From positions 1 to 36,206 of the forward strand of contig CANQNH010000008.1 in NCBI GenBank assembly GCA_947625165.1: 36,206 nt of DNA, in the 5' to 3' direction. Shown here in pieces: positions 32,897-36,206 of this stretch. The notes under the pieces are model-generated. The model was not told the DNA's origin. It made no database searches and was given only the letters and a program-made list of their open reading frames with translations. The translations under genes and the position numbers were made by a program. The DNA is from an uncultured Clostridia bacterium (GTDB lineage Bacteria > Bacillota > Clostridia > Christensenellales > UBA1242). Numbering within the stretch: the first letter of the stretch is position 1; every line of letters begins with the position of its first letter.

Positions 32897-33682
32897 ATGA
32901 GCGATATAAAAATTTTCATTTCTTGTCACAAGAAATTCAAGACATTGGACAACAAACTGCTTTTTCCAATTCAAGTTGGAACGGTGTTTGCAAACGAAAA
33001 ATTTGATATGTTGCACGATAATGATGTTGTTGGAGACCATGCCGACAACATCAGCAACAAGAACAAGCAATATTGCGAATTGACTGCACAATATTGGGCT
33101 TGGAAAAATGTTAAGGCTGATTATTATGGATTTTTTCATTACAGAAGATATTTTTCTTTCAAAAAAGAGAAGCCTGATTTTGCGATTGATTGGATAAGAT
33201 ATAACAAAGAGATTGATGCCAGATTGCGCCAGAAGTTCAACCTTAATGAAAAAGATATGCAGGAAATGATTGAAAAGCATGATGTCATTGCACCGCGTAA
33301 AATTTTCTCTTGGATGAGCAACAGAAGGCAATATGCAATTGCAAAGCAGCAACATTGGGAAGATATGCAAAACTGTTTGGATATCATTGACCGTGACTTT
33401 CCGCAAATGAGCAAAATTGCGCACAAATATATGAGACAATGGGCGGGCTACGTTTGCAATATGTTCATAATGCGAGCCGACATTTTCAATGACTATTGCG
33501 CGTGGCTGTTTCACATTTTGGAAAAAAATGAGAAAGAGCGGGATTATTCCAACTATAAAGGCGCGGAACTTCGCGTGAGTGGTTTTTTGGCGGAACGTTT
33601 GTGCGGAATTTATCTTACATATTTGAAAAAAGTCAAGGAGTGCGACATCGCATATCTTGATGTAATAAAGTTCAAAATGTGA
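32897..33682 (+). CDS. DUF4422 family glycosyltransferase-like protein
   Basis: 261 residues. The ATG at 32897 has AGAGGA upstream. It carries the DUF4422 hallmarks: KIFISCHKKF at the N terminus, FPIQVGTVFANEKF, DNISNKNKQYCELTAQYWAWKNVKADYYGFFHYRRYF, and the late NMFIMRADIFNDYCAWLFHIL. DUF4422 proteins occur in capsule and surface polysaccharide clusters and are taken to be GT-A-type glycosyltransferases; donor and acceptor are unknown. The length is normal for the domain. It stands alone with its own promoter, not in a polysaccharide cluster. Cytoplasmic, no membrane segment. Confidence 0.9.
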   Translation: MSDIKIFISCHKKFKTLDNKLLFPIQVGTVFANEKFDMLHDNDVVGDHADNISNKNKQYCELTAQYWAWKNVKADYYGFFHYRRYFSFKKEKPDFAIDWIRYNKEIDARLRQKFNLNEKDMQEMIEKHDVIAPRKIFSWMSNRRQYAIAKQQHWEDMQNCLDIIDRDFPQMSKIAHKYMRQWAGYVCNMFIMRADIFNDYCAWLFHILEKNEKERDYSNYKGAELRVSGFLAERLCGIYLTYLKKVKECDIAYLDVIKFKM

Positions 33683-33836
33683 CAAACGTTTTCGCTTGCA
33701 AACCCGATAAAAGAAGATGGGTGTGCGCAAAAGATTTGAGAGAATTTTTAACGAATGAAAAATTAAAATAACAATGTGTCTTACATTTGTTGTTTATGTG
33801 GCAAGTCAAAATTGATAACAAACAAGCCGGTGTCTG

Positions 33837-33867
33837 AAAAGCAAAGGGAAAGATGCTTGCTTTTTTT
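33837..33867 (+). terminator. Distant terminator after the DUF4422 gene
   Basis: AAAAGCAA (33837-33844), 12-nt loop, TTGCTTTT (33857-33864) plus T: a perfect 8-bp stem. It lies ~155 nt beyond the stop codon. The rest of the 366-nt gap 33683-34048 has no supported gene; it holds a 6-bp AAGTCG/CGACTT inverted repeat (about 33950-33984) and the next promoter. Confidence 0.75.
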
Positions 33868-33998
33868 GTGTGTGGGAGGGGAAAAAGAAGTTCTTTAAAA
33901 ACTTATGAGGGTCAAATGCGCCAAACATATCTTCAAAAGGGGAATATAAAAGTCGTTGCGGGCGTTGTCGTTTTTGTTGCGACTTGAGCGGAAAGGTA

Positions 33999-34027
33999 TT
34001 GACAGAGCAAAGGGAATGTGATATAAT
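33999..34027 (+). promoter_or_regulatory. Consensus promoter of the AAA+ operon
   Basis: TTGACA (33999-34004), 17-nt spacer, TATAAT (34022-34027) with extended TGA: both hexamers are perfect. The start near 34034 leaves a ~15-nt leader that is mostly SD. Confidence 0.92.
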
Positions 34028-34048
34028 ACTCAAGTAAAGGGAGGAAAG

Positions 34049-35404
34049 ATGATACTTTCGAATAAACAATTTTTGGAACTCACACAAAAAGTCGAGGCTC
34101 TGAAAGAGCAGTTGGAATTTTATCGTTCACAACTTGACAGAGCAAATCAAAATGCGGACACAGCGCGTGCAAGTGCAATCAAAGCGGAGACAAATGCCCA
34201 TTCAGATGTTGCGTTGCTTGGGATTGAGGTTGATGCAAAACTTGAAAATCTGAACAACCTCATCAAGTTATACAGCAAAAATCTGGACGCGGCATTCACG
34301 CCAGATGCGTTGAAAGAAATTCGCCAAAAGATTTTTGATGGCGTTCAGGAAGAGGCGAAAGCCTTTGTTGACAGCATCACCAAGCAGACAATCACAGACA
34401 ATGTTGTGGAGATTTTGACTGACAAAGTGAAAAAACTTGTCGTTGAAAACGCTGAAGGAAAAATTGACGGCGAGGCTCTTTCTGTGTTTGCAGAGCAGGT
34501 TGTTTCGGCAATTTTGCCACAAATTGTTCTGCCTTCGGCATCAACCTCAGGGCAGCCTTTTTCAACACTTCCTGCTGGGGTGAAACCTTTTGACCCAGAG
34601 AGAGAACTTGTGCACGAGCAATTTGAAAAACTGCTTGCCACAGTCAAATTGGGGCTTGCGCCGATGCTTGTTGGGCCTGCGGGCACAGGAAAAAGCACGG
34701 CGGTTGAGCAGGTTGCAAGAGCGATGAAACTGCCGTTCTATATGTCAAACCGAGTTGGACAGGCTTTCGAGTTGACGGGCTATACTGACGCGCAAGGTCG
34801 ATATGTTGAAACACCGTTCTATCGTGCTTACAAATACGGCGGAGTTTTCTTGTTTGACGAGATTGACGGTTCTGATCCAGAGGCACTTGTCACAATCAAC
34901 ACAGCGATTGCGCAGGGCTACACTGTTTTCTGTGGCGAAAGAGTTGAGATGCATCCAAACTTCCGACTTATTGCAGCCGGCAACACTTATGGCACAGGGC
35001 CAGACAGTGAATATTGCGGAAGAAACCAACTTGACAGCGCCACACTTGACCGATTTGTTGTTATTCCTTGGGGCTATGACAGAAGATTGGAAGAAAAACT
35101 TGTTGGCGACCCAGGACTTTTGGAATTTGCTTGGGCGCTTCGCGATGTTGTGGAAAAGAACCACTTGAAAATCATCATTTCAACGCGTGGCATTTTGGCA
35201 ACGCACAAACTTATGCAAACAAACGCATTTTCGCTTGCAGAAAACCTGCAATCCAATCTTTTGGAGGGCGTTGAGGTTGACACTTTGCAAACAATCAAAA
35301 CGGGTTTGAAAAACATTGCGGGCTATAACAAATCAAATTCAAAATATATGCAGGCGCTTGACGAGATGATTGATGCTCAGAAGAGTGGAGGTCGAAACAG
35401 ATGA
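34049..35404 (+). CDS. MoxR/CobS-like AAA+ ATPase (AAA_5) with coiled-coil N terminus
   Basis: 451 residues. The ATG at 34049 has a strong AGGGAGG. Residues 1-~150 are helical/coiled coil (KVEALKEQLEFYRSQLDRANQNADTARASA). The AAA core has Walker A G209-PAGTG-K215-ST and Walker B VFLF-D270-E271-ID. The sensor 1 region is LIAAGNTYGTGPDSEY, and the arginine-finger region is LDSATLDRFV. This is the MoxR/CobS/CbbQ branch, whose members remodel partner proteins, often with a VWA-domain protein coded next door. It overlaps the next gene by 4 nt (ATGA), so tight coupling is expected. All ATPase residues are present; the substrate is unknown. Confidence 0.92.
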   Translation: MILSNKQFLELTQKVEALKEQLEFYRSQLDRANQNADTARASAIKAETNAHSDVALLGIEVDAKLENLNNLIKLYSKNLDAAFTPDALKEIRQKIFDGVQEEAKAFVDSITKQTITDNVVEILTDKVKKLVVENAEGKIDGEALSVFAEQVVSAILPQIVLPSASTSGQPFSTLPAGVKPFDPERELVHEQFEKLLATVKLGLAPMLVGPAGTGKSTAVEQVARAMKLPFYMSNRVGQAFELTGYTDAQGRYVETPFYRAYKYGGVFLFDEIDGSDPEALVTINTAIAQGYTVFCGERVEMHPNFRLIAAGNTYGTGPDSEYCGRNQLDSATLDRFVVIPWGYDRRLEEKLVGDPGLLEFAWALRDVVEKNHLKIIISTRGILATHKLMQTNAFSLAENLQSNLLEGVEVDTLQTIKTGLKNIAGYNKSNSKYMQALDEMIDAQKSGGRNR

Positions 35405-36156
35405 TAAACAAAATCCGAAACATTGACATTTTGCGAGCAGTTGAAATTCATCACAAAGAATATGACAAACTTCAAGACATAATGGAAAACACAAACAAAG
35501 TTGTTTTGCTTTATGGGCCAAGAGCGTGCGGAAAGAAATATGCGGTCACGCAGTTTTGCCGCGAAAACTGGCAAGTGCCATATTTTTGCGCAAACATCAG
35601 GACGGAAGAGGACATTTTCGGAACGATGTTTGAGGGGAAATATCAAAAATCTCAACTTTTTATGGCATATCTCAATGGAGAGATTTTGGTTGTTGGAAAT
35701 GTTGCGTCAGCACAACTTCTTGCATTGCTGTCAAAAATTCAAAATTCAAAATCGGTGAAATTTCCTTGCGGAAGGGTTGAAAAGGGCAAGGGATTTCGAA
35801 TTGTCTATGTTGTGGAGAGAGAAAACCTGAGCATTGAGGGCTTGCAAAACGAATTTGCGGCAATCCGATTTGACTATGACCCAGTGATTGAGGCAAAAAT
35901 TTGCCAAGACCTTGACCTATACAACTTTTTGAACGCGGTGCGCAACATTGGAGATTTGTGCGTGACAACAAACACATTCAAAAAACTTTATGATATGTCC
36001 AAGATTGCACCATTCACGAAGTCGGATGTTGTGAAAAGTTTGCTTTGCGGTGACAACAGCACAAGCACGATTGAAGAGATTGTGAAGAAAGCGGGCGAAA
36101 AACTGAAAACAAACGCATATATGAAAGAACTTGCAAGTTTCATCAAAGCCTGCTGA
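35401..36156 (+). CDS. Degenerate AAA+-like partner protein
   Basis: 251 residues. The ATG at 35401 overlaps the preceding stop as ATGA. The P-loop-like VVLLYGPRACGKKYAV has G39...G44-K45, but the hydroxyl residue that should bind Mg-ATP is Lys46. The Walker B equivalent GEILVVGNVASAQ has G99-N100 instead of Asp-Glu. The order of elements (P-loop, YFCANIRTEEDIFGTMF resembling the pore/specificity segment of the preceding protein, then 'Walker B', then RFDYDPVIEAK) parallels the upstream AAA_5 protein. I therefore read it as a shortened paralogue that has lost catalysis and perhaps serves as a structural subunit. The C-terminal ~80 residues are helical. Function unknown. Confidence 0.8.
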   Translation: MINKIRNIDILRAVEIHHKEYDKLQDIMENTNKVVLLYGPRACGKKYAVTQFCRENWQVPYFCANIRTEEDIFGTMFEGKYQKSQLFMAYLNGEILVVGNVASAQLLALLSKIQNSKSVKFPCGRVEKGKGFRIVYVVERENLSIEGLQNEFAAIRFDYDPVIEAKICQDLDLYNFLNAVRNIGDLCVTTNTFKKLYDMSKIAPFTKSDVVKSLLCGDNSTSTIEEIVKKAGEKLKTNAYMKELASFIKAC

Positions 36157-36178
36157 AAACTTTAAAAAGGATTGAAGA

Positions 36179-36206
36179 ATGGAATTTTCAAGATATAACA
36201 AAAATG
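36179..36206 (+). CDS. Start of a third operon gene (partial)
   Basis: ATG 36179 with AAGGA at 36167-36171 begins MEFSRYNKN and runs off the window. It lies 22 nt after the degenerate AAA+ gene on the same strand. MoxR-type operons often have a VWA-domain gene in this place, but nine residues prove nothing. Confidence 0.6.

Noticed and set aside
1-36206. tRNA, rRNA, CRISPR, transposase, integrase or attachment sites
   Set aside because: None recognised by eye on either strand; a tRNAscan/Infernal and IS search would be decisive.

Overview
The window is A+T-rich bacterial DNA with compact, mostly SD-led genes, standard stop codons and many intrinsic terminators. The gene set (rsmH / FtsL-position protein / PASTA-containing division transpeptidase, a T-box-controlled dimeric-type glycyl-tRNA synthetase, an ABC-F ATPase, a DUF1540 mini-protein, a YolD-like/Y-polymerase pair, a CadC-like repressor) points to a low-GC Gram-positive (Bacillota). 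A Clostridia-type uncultured gut lineage is my inference; nothing here fixes the species. No tRNA, rRNA, CRISPR array, insertion sequence or phage module was found.

Layout. 1-3066: end of the mraW/rsmH-ftsL-ftsI cell-division cluster. 3067-5378: small membrane proteins, an HExxH membrane protease and a minus-strand DUF1540 gene. 5495-7079 (minus): glyS with a compact T-box leader. 7119-8013: a hypothetical gene and a candidate ~115-nt minus-strand RNA that share one symmetrical terminator. 8110-10438 (minus): an unknown protein followed by an ABC-F ATPase with one eroded composite ATP site. 10457-10823: phased T/A-tracts and a promoter. 10824-24167: a 3,960-residue N-terminally anchored surface protein followed 9 nt later by cardiolipin synthase. 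24240-26094: a DUF975-like membrane protein and two unknown genes that overlap tail to tail. 26297-27187: sugar-nucleotidyltransferase-like protein. 27435-29970 (minus): metal P-type ATPase and its ArsR/CadC repressor behind a doubly operated promoter. 30134-32829: methyltransferase-like protein, Y-family polymerase and YolD-like protein. 32850-33682: DUF4422 glycosyltransferase. 33999-36206: an operon of a MoxR-like AAA+ ATPase, a degenerate AAA+ partner and the start of a third gene.

Recurring themes. Many promoters are close to TTGACA-17-TATAAT, and at least nine carry an extended TGn -10. In about six genes the -10 hexamer ends only 6-7 nt before the ATG and no SD is present, so the transcripts should be leaderless. 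Several genes have A-rich, T-poor tails between stop codon and terminator. The most promising undescribed material is the leaderless class, the giant surface protein with its curved-DNA promoter region and cls partner, the active/degenerate AAA+ pair at the right edge, and the small RNA at 7806-7920.
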